From Pezicula radicicola (taxonomy: Eukaryota > Ascomycota > Leotiomycetes > Helotiales > Dermateaceae): DNA of 64,000 nt. Made by a program: the position numbers and the translations under genes. Shown here piece by piece: positions 23,529 to 35,022 of the stretch. How positions within the stretch are numbered: the stretch's first letter is position 1; every line of letters begins with the position of its first letter. The stretch is from NCBI GenBank assembly GCA_003008705.1, contig PDUO01000041.1, positions 66,963 through 130,962 of the forward strand. Direction: 5' to 3'. Under the pieces are notes generated by a model. The model did no database searches, was not told the origin of the DNA, and saw nothing but the letters and a program-made list of their open reading frames with translations.

Positions 23529-24670
23529 ACTATATACTACTAGCTGTACAATGCTTACTAGGTGTTTTTATATAGGTAGAAAGTAGCTGTATTATTATTG
23601 ACCTATATACTTTCAATATCTACGGTATACCTGGGCCTAATCTTGAGTCGATCAAGCCTAATTCGCCTACAGATTCAGCTGATGACAATTTATTCGGTGG
23701 AATTGACAATGTACTATATAAGACAACCAGCCAGGCTTTCGAAAATACTAAACGGTCTTATAAAAGTATAAGAAGCACTAGATAAGCGACTTATTAGTTC
23801 GCTATAAGCCAGCTTCCCATCTATTCACACCCACTAGAACCGTGGTTAACTTCAGTACTAGCCAAAACTCTAAGTCCTAAGCAACGCTAGCTCTATACTA
23901 CGACTATTTGAGGCTATTGACTTACGTCCAAATCCTGAAGTAAGAGCTTAATTCGAATAGGGTACTAATTTGTTTGCTAAGGTGGCCATTCATTCCCTAG
24001 CCGAGTTTGATGTTGAGAATGTTTGCCCGATACGCTAGAGCGAAAATGCATTTGCCAGGCTTGTTCTCCTAATGGTTACAAGGATATTATCCATGCGTTT
24101 GTTCAAGAGCAACTCTCCCGCGACAATAGGTTCGATGATATTATTTCCGGAAAAGGTAGGACCGGTAGTCTTTTACGATTCGTAGACGAGAAGCAAGTTG
24201 CTAATGGTGTAAGCACAGGCCTAGGCTTTATTATGTTGCTTAGCGGAGAGCCTAGTGTTGGAAAATCACTCACGGTAGAATCTTCTTAGTTTACCCAGCT
24301 TAATAACTATCTAATTGTACCTTGCTGAACAGCCCCAGTTGCCGAGGAGATGCATTAGCCGCTGTACTCGATAAGTGTAGGCGAACTTGGAAAGACAGCT
24401 GCTGAGGTCGAAGATTCCTTCGAACTAGTTCTGGAGCTTACTAGCAAGTGGAATATCATTTTACTTCTCGATGAATACGATATATTCCTCGAGGCCCGTA
24501 CGACCGCCGACATACGGCGCAACCATCTCATATCTAGTAAGTTCTTATCCGCTCTCCTCAGCTGTAAGACGCTGTTGCCCAGCCAAGGCTTACCCATCCA
24601 CCTCGCCCAGTCTTCCTAAAGAAGCTCGAATATTACCGAGGCGTAATGTTCCTTACTACCAACCGCATTA
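23529..24670 (+). pseudogene. AAA+ ATPase, 3' part with Walker motifs, degenerate
   Basis: After the target-site duplication the same gene resumes. One frame reads CIIIDLYTFNIYG, the usual end of the DUF7025 region. Then come ARLVLPNGYKDIIHAFVQEQ, FDDIISGKG, a Walker A segment LLSGEPSVGKSLT, a sensor region SVGELGKTAAEVEDSFELV, a Walker B segment IILLLDEYDIFLEAR and EYYRGVMFLTTNR. These are the motifs of the single AAA module in this family. They are spread over different frames with stops (for example MH*PLYS), so the gene is dead. After TTNR at about 24,665 the similarity changes abruptly to a BTB protein. The residue at the Walker B position is Tyr in place of the usual Ala (DEYD for DEAD), perhaps a mutation. 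Confidence 0.8.
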
Positions 24671-25506
24671 GCCATACTATGCTCGATCGGGATGGACCAG
24701 TAGAGATACCGCTGCCTGAAGACAATGCCGCTGCACCGAAGCTTATCTGTGCCATCATTCACCACCGGGACAAAAAAGGTGCCTCAAACCCTTGCCGCAA
24801 GCGACGTTCTAGGGGTTGCCGTTACAGCGGACAAGTATGATTGTACTGATGCCCTAAAATTTGCGAGCGGAATTTGGCTTCGGCCTGGTAAAAACAAAGC
24901 TGACGATCTAATGCTTCTTACTGCCGCGGCCTATCTATTACAGAACGCACAAGCGTTTAAAGAGATTACGAGAGTAATGATACTCAACCACAATGGTCCC
25001 TACCTTGCTCTTTCATGCGAAGAGGTTGAGTCTGCTATGACCTGGAAGGTATTCTGTGAGTACCTTAATGATCAGTTTTGGTATGTAACTGACTAGCCAA
25101 TGCATAGGTCTACTAGAAGAACAAAGAAGCTTTGTAAGGCTGAAACTAGCAGAAATACTCATAGCAGGAATAAACGACGGCACTGGGAGATGTGTTCACA
25201 GGTGTAGATGGACAAGCAAATATGCATATGCATATTTAAATTTGTTAGAAAGAAAGGACCTTTGGCCAGCACGCTTGCTCCATATCTCTATCTCTAAGGC
25301 AATAGAGTTAGCAGAAAAGATGCCTGATCCAATCCCTGAGGAACCAAGTATTGCATGTACGTATGAGTACAAGTATGCTGCGCCAGAGTATAGGGAAGAC
25401 CGTTGTAGGAGCTTAGATATCTTGAACAACAGTATTGGGCTTTGCCTGCAATTCGTTCGATTGGGTAGCATAGGTTCTTATTGTAACCACGGCTTCTATA
25501 GCGCAT
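24667..25506 (+). pseudogene. BTB/POZ-domain protein relic
   Basis: The frame starting near SHTMLDRDGPVEIPLPEDN continues, after a one-base slip in a run of A near 24,775, into LAASDVLGVAVTADKYDC and ALKFASGIWLRPGK. This is the fungal BTB pattern in which a dominant-negative-like core is followed by A-D-K-Y-D-C. Downstream, after a TAG, it continues with LLEEQRSFVRLKLAEI and KYAYAYLNLLERKDLWPARL, the C-terminal helical part of the same family, ending near 25,506. It is therefore a nearly full-length but broken BTB gene fused directly behind the AAA relic. BTB proteins of this kind are nuclear or cytosolic protein-interaction modules of unknown role. Confidence 0.7.
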
Positions 25507-27700
25507 AGGGTCAATCATCCGCGTTAAAGATTATTTCCTCTTTGATACATACCAGGTAGAAAATTGCCACCACATCATAGGGACTAATCCCATGCCCTAA
25601 TCGTCGCCTTCGCCAAAACGCTAGAGTATATATTACTTATACGTATCGGTTGTGCGTTTGCCAGCCCGTTGGAGTTCATGTAGAATAAGGATGGGGATAG
25701 GGAAGGAGGAATTTTCGTTTCGTACTACAAGGAATGGAGGAGCTACTCACTAAAGTCTGAGTTTTATCGGTTATATAATATAGGTATCCATGTGACCTAA
25801 GATTGTATACCATTTGATCTTATGCCAAACGAACTTACACTTCTAACAGACGCTGTGCAGAACAAAAATAAAGTACTAGCAAACTAGAGATACTTAAATA
25901 GACCCTACCTTAAATTAAAAAAATAAAGCGTCAAAAATAATAGACTTAAGACACTAGCAAACTTTCGGAATAAGACGCTAACCCATTTTAATATGCATCC
26001 TTATAAAGTGCCTTATCAGACACCCGAGCTTGAAAACGAGACTGCCCTCTCCCGAATCGTCAAGTTTGGGTTCCCAAGACAGTTACGGCAATTGTGGTCG
26101 AAGGATTTATGGTTAAGGAATTTATGGGCAAGAAGGTTTCTAACAAACTGCCGTCAAGCCGGAAAGGCAAACCTAGGTATATACGTGACTTCCTGAAATA
26201 CATGATGTTAATAAGCACCCTTTTCATCCGACCAGTAGATCGACAGTATCTTCCAGACGTGTAAGTCTCCTATGAAATCTACGACAAGCAGGCTACTAAG
26301 TTGTCCCTTGTCCGTCACCACCGAGTAGAGATACGCCGCAAGGGAGACGTACCCTCTAATCCTATCATTTTATACTCGAGGACTAACCCCTCCGTTACAG
26401 TCGCGCTTGATACTAGTACACCACCTTAGAGCCCTCCTTAACAACCCGAGAAACGCCCTCGGCCAGATATTTACACGGGAATAACGACACAGAGCCCGAG
26501 TAGAACAAAGAAGAGCTCTTTAGCGAGACGTTGAGGCGGATCTCGTTAGAAATCCTTACAAGAGAAGATCGGCTCGCTTAGCGTCTTAGATCCCAACTAC
26601 AGTACATCCCGGGGCATCTCTAGTCCAGAGGAAATTCCGTCGCCCCAGAGTCTGCTCTACTCGAAGAGCGTTCCCCGCCAACCGAATAATAACATAGCTC
26701 TTGTTGACAGATATCTGCCTGTTGAGAGCTTAGCCTCTACCGTTGAGGAGAATCCGCAGTACGTCCCGCCAGATCTAGAGACGTTCCTAATAAACGAAAA
26801 AGTATATCCAAACGTCTCTCCTAATTGGTTGGCAATTCTAAAGACATTAACGGCACCAGCAAGCTCCATTGTCTTAAGCTCGTCACCCGAGGCGGACTCA
26901 CAGCCCGAAGGGCTGGAGCAAACCTGCCCTCCTGTGGCCTTTCACACATTCAGTGAGTACAGTCGAAGCCACCGATAGTACACTTAGCCCAAATCCTGGG
27001 TATGCCAATAAGGCGTCTCTGCAGAACTTACTTGATATCCTAGGTCAGACATCATTGGCAACTGCAGCCCATGGCCAGGCCTCACAAGATTTGGCAATAC
27101 TACGGCCCTTAATCACATTATTGCAAACGAACTACAGGCCGGTTTCCAAAGAGACACAAGAGTTATACCAGGATCGCGATGCTATACCGATCATGTCAGG
27201 CATACTTCAGACGTGCGTAAAGTATTATGAGAAGACAGCTGATTTCTAGGACGGAGATTGCTTGGTCACAAAGGTGCTCAAGGGTATGGACGCGATTATG
27301 AAGCCTCCTGTAGACCTGACAGCCTATTTCGATTTTGTTGTGTAAAACAGAGTAAAACAGGAATTGAAAAAAGGAAAAAGCAGGTCTCGAAAGTCACCAG
27401 GCAAGTAACTTGTAGAGGGAGACTTTTCGATATAACTACGTCGTGAAGTTAACAGAGGCGAACATTCGAACGTATTACAGAGAAATCCTAGGTCAGCCGC
27501 TGATGCTAGTCAGACAGAGGCGGAAGCCGTAAAAGAGCCACTAATGTCGTCTCGAAAGGAAGGAGCGAGGAGAATTACTACGAACACCATCGTTTTTGGA
27601 AGTTCCTTTATAACGTATTGTCAGCCAGAAATCAGGTGATATTTGGGCACGTTTTTATCCCACTTTTGATGTATATATATACCTACTTTAGACCTTGCTT
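25507..27700 (+). pseudogene. Decayed coding region(s) of unknown family
   Basis: Composition is that of coding DNA but every frame is broken. Readable islands are KVPYQTPELENETALSRIVK (about 26,008), VEGFMVKEFMGKKVSNKLPS (about 26,098, one base out of frame with the first), and a plus-strand frame at 26,953-27,249 with SLQNLLDILGQTSLATAAHG and later KETQELYQDRDAIPIMSGIL. A poorly conserved serine/proline-rich stretch lies between. I cannot name the family and cannot tell whether one or two genes are involved. No transposase signature is seen. Confidence 0.45.
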
Positions 27701-28660
27701 TATTCTACAATCGAGTTATCCTTTAAAAGTCTAACATAGTAGCAACACCTCCGTAATACGGATAGGTTCGATTCCTTTGCTTCTCTCTTTTAGATAAAGA
27801 AGAAGCATCGTACAATACCTTATAATATACAACAATTGCCTATCGCATTATTAAGGCTCTCAACTTAAGGAGAGTCGCTACAATTAAGGCCTACGTAAAA
27901 CTAGTAACCTCCCATACATGCTAATTCTAATATCAACAGTGCTTCTTGGGGATAAAATTTTCACTAAATGTGGTCTATATTAATATAAAATATATATATA
28001 TTGACTAATATAAACGTCAGCCATATTACTGTAACACAGGCCACTGAATATCGTATTGCTCGTGATTAACATGCCGAATGTGGCGATAACTTCGTGGCCT
28101 CTAAATATAGGTACTGAAAAGAAAACACTGAAAATCTATTGAATTCATTACGTAGAATAGAGGTCAACTACCTTAATTTCTTCCATCATATGAACGGCAT
28201 TCTGAGTCCCATCGCCGTCATGCTCCTTGATATCGTCGGCTATAGTCTCACTTGATGCATCCCAATGCTTTATTTTTGAGGATTAAGCGATAATTTACCG
28301 ACGTTACCAGTGCATCGGGATCTATAACTACTTCGGAAAATCCTTATCTGTCTTAATCTAAAGCTTGTATTCGCATCAATAAATGCATGTACTACTCGTC
28401 CGGATGTCGCTGTTAGTCACTGATTAATCTAAATTAGAAGGAGTGGCCTCATCTCTTCTCGTCTAATAGAAAAAGTTCTGCCGCGTGCTGCAACCGGATC
28501 CCAGTTTAGTTTAGAGTGACGTGCATCTGCGGCACGGTCTGTCCTCTTCTAATGCTAGACTACATAGAATATTACAATGTTGTATTTCCTCCTCTTAATC
28601 AAGGATATTGAGAGGATACAGAGGTATTCGTTTTCAAATATAGTTAGGAAGGGACTCAGG
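27701..28660. other. Gene-less stretch before the sedolisin relic
   Basis: About 960 bases with stops in all frames and a short TATATATATA run near 27,985. Nothing recognisable is present apart from a tRNA-like T-loop word, which I rejected. Confidence 0.45.
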
Positions 28661-30105
28661 GGGAAAGGTTAACAAAATCACCCTGGTCTCGCTCCTATAA
28701 TACAACGCTCCTTCACCGAAGAAATCTCTCACGACGAACTCTGCAAAATACATGACTACGCCGTTCGACAGGCAAGCGGAGTGGTCCAGACTCAACGACT
28801 CCGGCATTCCTCGGTCCAGCCCTCGCACCCCAATAATTAATTCGGCATCTACGAATCCGCATGGGCCACCTGGCTTCTAGAGGACCTTGACGCCTTTTTC
28901 GCCGATTTCCAGCCCGAGCTCATCGGCGAGCATTCCATAGTACTACCTATTGATGGAGGGTATCTTCAAACAGTGGTTGAGGGTCTTGTTTTCAACCTGG
29001 AACCCGATCTCGACTTTCCATACTCCATGTCGTTGGCATACCCCCTGCCTGTTACAAACATCCAGGTCAGATACAGGTCCTTGCCCGCTCAGAAATCAGC
29101 TATACTTACAAACTTCTAGGTTGAGGACATGTTCCTGATGGGAGATCTGAATATTATGCTTGCTGCGTTCGACCACTGCAAAACCGCGTTAGATGCAGAA
29201 TTCGACCCTATATATCCCGATACCGGAAACCCCGGCGGATAAATGCATCCGACTGTGGGATTTATGAGGCACCTCTGGTGATCTCGATCTCGGATGCCTG
29301 GGACGAAGCGTGGTCCCCCGAGCAGTATGCTCAGCGGCAATGTCTAGAATTCTTGAAACTCGGTCTCCAGGGCGTGACTGTAATCACAGCTTCGGGAGAT
29401 CGAGGACCGGCCGATCAACTGAACATGTGTCTCGACCCTGAGACAGGTGCATCAAATGTGCCCGAGGGGCATTTCAGCTCTAACTTTCCTGCCTCTTGTC
29501 CCTGGGTCACTACAGTCGGTGGGACTCAGCTACTCGGCACGAACCAAAGCTGGGTGAAAGCGTCGACGTCCTTCCCTCCCGAGACTGCTTTTCGTCAGGT
29601 TCTCAGCGATAACTCGACCATTTCCAGCTCAGGCGGTGGCTTTAGCAACGTCTTCTCGGTGCCCTTCTACCAGTCTGCCGTAACTGAGGCGTACCTGACC
29701 CAGCCAGAACATGAGGCTCACCTCGCCAACCTGTCGTCGTCAGGGTACTTCAATCCTGACGGCCGGGGTTACCCAGATGTGGCGGGAATGGCAGTTAACT
29801 ACTTAGTCCTCATCGACGGAGCCCTGCATAGCGTATTGGGGACGTCTGCTCCCACGCCGGTATTTGCGTCTATGATAGCTAAGATCAATGACGCACGGCT
29901 CCACGCAGGCAAGGGTCCGGTTGGGTTTGTGAACCCTGTGCTATACGCACATCGGCTAGAGGTGATGAAAGACGTAGAAACAGGGTCGAGCAGTAGATGT
30001 GGTTTCGCGGAAGCCTTCCCCGCAGGAAAGGGCTGGGATGCGGTCAACGGGTTAGGGTCTCCAGATTTTGAAAAGTTGCTCAATTTGTACCTCCGGCTGC
30101 CCTAG
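28661..30105 (+). pseudogene. Sedolisin-type (S53) serine-carboxyl peptidase, frameshifted
   Basis: From about 28,845 the sequence reads FGIYESAWATWLLEDLDAFF and then NLEPDLDFPYSMSLAYPLP, which carries the Glu and Asp of the S53 catalytic triad. A probable intron end at 29,119 leads into VEDMFLMGDLNIMLAAFDHC, then a one-base loss near 29,240 (GGC GGA TAA where a Tyr codon is expected) puts the rest into another frame. That frame (29,278-30,105) is long and clean: ASGDRGPAD with the oxyanion Asp, GTSAPTP with the catalytic Ser, and GKGWDAVNGLGSPDF for calcium binding. A TAA at about 28,842 also blocks the front. The family is a secreted acid protease needing pro-domain removal. The pro-domain and signal peptide are not readable. 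Confidence 0.85.
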
Positions 30106-30355
30106 CCCAGAAGTGTGAATATTACTTTCTGTATATTATTTATATGTATTAGATAGAAACTATTCTTGACACTCCGGGCTTTATGGCGCTAGCTATAGCA
30201 GTATACTTGACAAGGCTTGCGATTATGAAGGCATTCTCCAGCGTATCATATTTTTATTAAACTAAGGTCCGGAGATATCTTAGGCAAGGACTATGATTAT
30301 CCCGGTCGGCCAACTCTTGAGACTATACAATCATTTCATGCTCAGTTAAGTACAA

Positions 30356-30888
30356 CTAACTCGTGGGTTCACTTGGCTTCTTCTTCTCACTCTCCTCCAC
30401 AGCCCACTTATTCATAGCAGCCCAGGCCTCACTATTCTGAAATATGGCCTCGAACCGTTCCAGTATGTCGTCATGGCCAGCGAGGTACTTCCTGCCCTCC
30501 TCCCTGGCCGCTTCAAGTGCGGCGGGCGCATATTTCTGGTCGAATACCTTCTGTAAGCAGGAATTCAGTTTCTGTTGAGTCTCATCGTCGAGGCGTTCCT
30601 GTAGCAGAGATATGAAAGTTAGCGCTACATGGTCCGCCATTAAAGAGAATGAGGAGAATAGCGGCGTGAAAACAAGCAGCAGTTCGGCCGCTGGGAATGC
30701 TTCACCTGAGTATCAGCTGCGAGGTTAATGGCGGGGATCCACCAGCCCGAGCTGAGGTCGGCTTCTGGATGCTGCTTCTGCAAATCTCCGGTAACCTTGG
30801 CCGCGCGAGCTAACATCTCCTCCCGGGTTTTAGCTAGGCCCGCGCTAGTCGTGCTTTTTGGTTGGGGAGTCTGGCTGCTCTCGCTCAT
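30356..30888 (-). CDS. Small hypothetical protein, two exons
   Basis: Exon 1 is 30706-30888 and exon 2 is 30356-30598, with a 107 bp intron (GTGAAG..TGCTACAG, branch-like GCTAAC). The product has 141 residues, rich in Ala, Glu and Lys, starting MSESSQTPQPKSTTSAGLAK and ending SEKKKPSEPTS. It is predicted to be soluble and helical with no signal peptide. Exon 1 has SSGWWIPAINLAADTQ and exon 2 has repeated amphipathic helices (ALEAAREEGRKYLAGHDDIL). I do not recognise a family. A clean start context, a consistent splice and coding bias support it as real. It is convergent with the sedolisin relic. Confidence 0.65.
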
Positions 30889-32058
30889 GGTTTGTAGAGG
30901 TTCGGAAATTAATGAACGATAGAGTGCTGATGGGTGAGTAACTGGGTTTGATCTGACGACAGCGACGACGAAATAGTATGTGATGATGCAAGCGAAAATT
31001 TGGAGTGTAAGGGAACTTTTGCGGCTATAAATGCTTATTTTGTGTGTGGGGCATCAGAATACGGAGACCTCTCTATAGTACTTCGTACTCTACCTTGTAT
31101 GTTCTACATAAGAAGATCCGCACTACACTGCATGTTGCTGCTTAAGGAAGTTACCTCTGTAAGGTTAATTACCTCGGCTTTTCACAGGGTTCACCGGCTG
31201 AATCCACTTCTACGCTACACATGTAAGCACCAGTGGCGGTTATGAATGCGTCTGTATTCGCGAATTTGAAATCTAGGTTATGGCGGGAAGTCAGTTATGG
31301 CCGACCGTATTATCTCACGAAATCTGTTTCTAATCAGAGTGGTATATATATATATATAGTATAGTACTATTTATAAGAGATAAAAAGCTTATTTTCTTTC
31401 AAGAGTATAACTTATATTTATTAGATAATATTCTTTAAAATAAATAAATATAATAATTATTAATTTTTTTATATTTAATATACGTGAACTCCGCTTCTCC
31501 CGGTCAAAACTCGTCCTTCTAGAAATTGAAACATGCCGAAACCTCTGTAGAATTCGACACCGGCACGTGATCCCGACCTTACGAAAACAGCTCTACAAGC
31601 TTCGAACTCTGCTTTATACAACAACAATGGAATCGAACCTTTAATCCCTCACTACAAATCGTCTGCGCTGCTCGGGCAGTAGAAGGCTAGCCGATTAGGT
31701 GGGTTTCAGACTTTTCCTCGATCGCTGCATACAGTAAGTCCATCGCCAAAAGCGTCGATAGTTTGACTTTGTGGAGAATATTGCGAAAGTATGTAGCATT
31801 TGCAGCCATGTGCAGCCAGAACCATCAAAAAACGGTTCACATACTGCGATAAACTCTAGCGCCTTACCTATCCCAGCTAAACATAGCCCTGCCACTGTTG
31901 CGAAGACCGTTCCAGGCGCTGAAGAGGCGCTGAAGTATCTCCCTATAAGTTTCCGCTGAAATTATATCTGCTCTTCTATTCCCTGAGCTCAGCTTAGAGT
32001 TATCCTTTCTCATATAAATCGACACAATCACATACTGCGTAATTTCATAACGACGACC
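30889..32058. other. Intergenic region with less-mutated repeat copy
   Basis: About 1.2 kb. The part 31,231-31,346, starting CAGTGGCGGTTATG, is the less-mutated partner of the AT-rich copy at 10,611-10,726. From about 31,340 to 31,490 the sequence is AT-rich. The remainder has no recognisable gene. Confidence 0.5.
31231..31346 (+). repeat. Dispersed repeat, less-mutated copy
   Basis: Aligns without gaps to 10,611-10,726; nearly all differences are C or G here against T or A there. It begins CAGTGG, like the ends of many DNA transposons, but I found no matching inverted end. Confidence 0.7.
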
Positions 32059-33578
32059 ATGTTGCTAATAAAAAATCGCGCAATACATCTCAACAATCCT
32101 CGGGGCGAACAAGTGGCGGATGTTGCCTACTTCTTTCTTGTTCTAGCCTGGGTGTCAGTCTGTTTACGATTCTATTGTCGCAGGCTGGCTGTGAAGAAAT
32201 TTGCTGTAGATGACTGGCTTATGCTAGCAAGTGTAGTTTGTCTTCCCAGCCTGCAGAGATCCTGTTATCGTTTGCCCACTTAACCTAACTCTGATATAAC
32301 AGATATTCCAAACATTGCATATCACATTTTCGCTTTTATTTGTGTCTAACGGTTTCGGCCTCCATTTCTCTGACCTGACACCAGAGCAAATGTCGACAGC
32401 TATGAAAGACTTCTATTTCATCACAGTTTTCTATGTTCCAACCACAACATGTCTCAAACTGGCATTTGGAGGTAACCGATCCTTCAAAAAAAAAACACCT
32501 AGATTACAAACAAAACTATCAAATACTGACTAGAAGATATTTGCAGCATTCTTCTTTCGGCTAGCAACACATAAATGGCAGAAAATCTGCCTATGTATTG
32601 TCATGTCCATCTGTCTCTCGTATGGAATCGTATACGAATTCTTTCTTATGTTAGAATGCCGCCCAATACCAGTTATCTGGAATCGATTCTCTGGGGCTAT
32701 AGGGCAGTGTGTTTCCAGGAATACAATGTCGATTCTGACTTACACGTACTCGATTCTGAATGCCGTAGCTGACTGGATACTTGCCCTTTTCCCGGCCACC
32801 TTGTTGTGGAATTCGCTTATGCACTGGAAACTAAAGATGTCGGTCATGGGAGTTCTGAGCTTGGGAGCAGTGTACGTGTCCTAGGATTCCGTCATGTCAT
32901 ACACTCTTTTACTGCCGCTTCTATCTCTCCAGCTCTTTTGTCCAGCTCTTTTGATTCCTTCCCGATCCATATATCGGTTCCGTGCTCACATCTTATCAGG
33001 GCGGGCATAGCGACTCTGGTTCGTATACGTTATATATTTCAATATGAGAGCCTCGAAGATTTAATCTGTAAGTATCAAGGAACATTTATTATAAAAATAC
33101 ATTTTAATTGATTTTTAATAGACCAGTCAACAGACCTGAGCATTTGGTCAATTTGGTACGAAACAATTTATTTCTTCTATCTCAAAACCTGCAAGAATTT
33201 AGCGGATCTGTCGGAGGTTGAGTTCAACCACTTCCTATGTAGAAGATTCCGCTGAGCGTTGCTGTTTCTTATCTGCTCTTAAAAACTGCCTCTCAACTTT
33301 CTCTCCCGCCCCCCAAAATGGCGTCATATCTGACCGCAATCAGCGAACCAAGCGTCGCCCTTCTCGCTGGCGCACTAGCCGTATCGCTTCCACTTTTCCG
33401 CAACATCAGAACCACGTTAACCACGTTTACCACTGGAAAACGTTCGACTGGAAAGACATCAGGATCCGATCAGAGTACTGCCATATCATCTAGCAACATT
33501 ATAGTGATGGGAAGTACTGGCGATAATATACTGCTACCGGATCAGAAGCAGGCGCACCAAATATCAGGATCAGTGTAG
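32059..33578 (+). CDS. Rhodopsin-domain (SAT4-like) integral membrane protein; stop codon supplied by a MITE
   Basis: Spliced exons are 32059-32235, 32303-32471, 32547-32871, 33000-33067, 33122-33155 and 33344-33578, giving 335 residues. Introns are 67, 75, 128, 54 and 188 bp. The result follows the fungal Rhodopsin/SAT4 pattern: YFFLVLAWVSVCLRFYCRR, FAVDDWLMLASVIFQTLH, EFFLMLECRPIPVIWNRF, CVSRNTMSILTYTYSILNAV with ADWILALFP, IATLVRIRYIF, LSIWSI, then EPSVALLAGALAVSLPLFRN. It has seven predicted helices in the plasma membrane and unknown function. The last sense codons and the TAG (33,576-33,578) lie in the terminal inverted repeat of a hAT-type element, so the native C-terminal tail has been lost. 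The 188 bp last intron is the least certain call. Confidence 0.72.
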
Positions 33579-33840
33579 GTAACAATATAGCGATATCGTA
33601 TCGCGATATCGTTTGTATATTATTTGTGTATAAAAAGTTATACTAGGCCGTACGTTTTATGGTACTTTGCGAATATTACTAAGATTTTTATATCTTCATT
33701 CTTGCCGAACCTATTAGAGATAATATCTGCAAAGAATATTAGATTTAGCCTACCTCTTTATGTGATGCACGTTCAACAGGGGTATTTTTACGGGAACCAA
33801 TATCGCGCAATACGATATCGCCATATTGTTACCTACACTG
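33571..33840. mobile_element. hAT-type MITE
   Basis: A 270 bp element has terminal inverted repeats of about 31 bp with one mismatch, beginning CAGTGTAGGTAACAATAT at both ends. It is flanked by the perfect 8 bp direct repeat ATCAGGAT (33,563-33,570 and 33,841-33,848). An 8 bp duplication and CAGTG ends are typical of hAT transposons. There is no coding capacity. The insertion interrupts the 3' end of the rhodopsin-domain gene. Confidence 0.92.
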
Positions 33841-33848
33841 ATCAGGAT

Positions 33849-34568
33849 CCTCATTAGCAGGGGTCTTCGTCGTCCAAATTACAATCTCAGAAATTTGGAG
33901 ACCCAGATTATAATAATGACGATGGTTTTTCTATCAGGAGCGGCGGTATCGGCGGTCACGGCATCGCTGAACTAGTAGTAGCAGAATCCTCCTCTTCCTC
34001 GGCCCTCTAGTAACTACCAAGGCTAATATACTAAGTCGCGATTAATGGTTGTCGAGAAGGTGATAGTAGAGATACTAGTTCCTACATGTTAGTAATATTT
34101 CCAAGCTCGAATCACTAGCACTTATTTAAATATTATTGTTTTATTTAGTATAAATAATTATATTAGTTATAAAGTATATAGATAAGTTAATACTTTTATT
34201 CCGCTCCGCTCCGCACCCCCGCAGTTTTAGCGTCGACATGTCCCCTAAATTAGGAAAGCTGGCTTGGCCCTCAACTCAACTTTGTTGAATCATCACTCAC
34301 CTTGCTCCAGAAGCAAACGCAGATAAGCAGGGAGGGGACGCAATACACGAAAAGAATATCCGAATGAGGTGGCTTCACCACCAATGAGAGAGGAAAAAAG
34401 GGATGCTAAGGATGATCTTGAAGATGTTGTGGCTGCGATGGCAATTAGGTGGAACGGAGGTGGTATATTTGATTGCGATTTGGTTGCGCTTGGCCATCGA
34501 GAGATGAGCAGAGCTTATTGGCATATAAAAGGAGGGCAAGTTTTGGGAGTGGTTCTTCCGCAGAGTTA
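33849..34568 (+). other. Former 3' end of the rhodopsin gene and an unassigned open frame
   Basis: The first 65 bases after the MITE would have continued the rhodopsin frame to a TAA at 33,911-33,913; a neighbouring frame reads an acidic, serine-rich tail ending ESSSSSAL. Positions 34,100-34,200 are AT-rich, and 34,198-34,305 is a dispersed repeat. A plus-strand frame from ATG 34,381 to 34,584 (MREEKRDAKDDLEDVVAAMA..) has protein-like composition but no known domain and runs into the next MITE. Confidence 0.4.
34198..34305 (+). repeat. Dispersed repeat, copy B
   Basis: Partner of 14,659-14,801 in the same orientation, sharing the TTTTAGCGTCGACATGTCCC core and the TTAGGAAAGCTGGCTTGG and CCCTCAACTCAA words. 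Confidence 0.7.
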
Positions 34569-35022
34569 CAGTGGGTTACCATAAGTCTGTGCTCCTACCC
34601 TGTTTTATACTAAAACACTCCTAGTACGTCTACTTATATTACTCAAACTTAGGCTATAAGTATACCTAAAAATTTAAATATAGAGTATTTTTAGTATTTA
34701 AAGTAGACTTTTCTATATTAGATTTTAATTGTATCTAGTAGTTACTATAGGAAATAGGAAATAACTTAGGATAGTAAATTTTAAGTAAATTTTAGTATAA
34801 AACTAGTAAATTCTATACTCCTCTACTTCTAATCTCTATTAATTAATCCTAGTTACTTATAATTTTAATATAAAGATAGAAAAATATATTTAACTATCGA
34901 ATAAATAAGTATAGTATAAAGACTTTAATTAATTATCCCTTCCTTACTATAAACTTTTAAATTGTTAGGTATAAGTTTTGGTGTAAAATAGGGTAGGAGT
35001 ACAGACTTATGGTAACCCACTG
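34569..35022. mobile_element. TA-flanked MITE (Tc1/mariner/pogo-type)
   Basis: 454 bp with inverted ends of about 48 bp starting CAGTGGGTTACCATAAGTCT. Mismatches between the two ends are transitions. The element is flanked by TA at 34,567-34,568 and 35,023-35,024, the target duplication of the Tc1/mariner superfamily. The interior is very AT-rich and non-coding. Confidence 0.85.

Noticed and set aside
27715..27785. A T-loop-like word GGTTCGATTCC suggesting a tRNA or mitochondrial insertion
   Set aside because: Acceptor and D-stem pairings fail when the sequence is folded by hand, and the T-stem has a mismatch.
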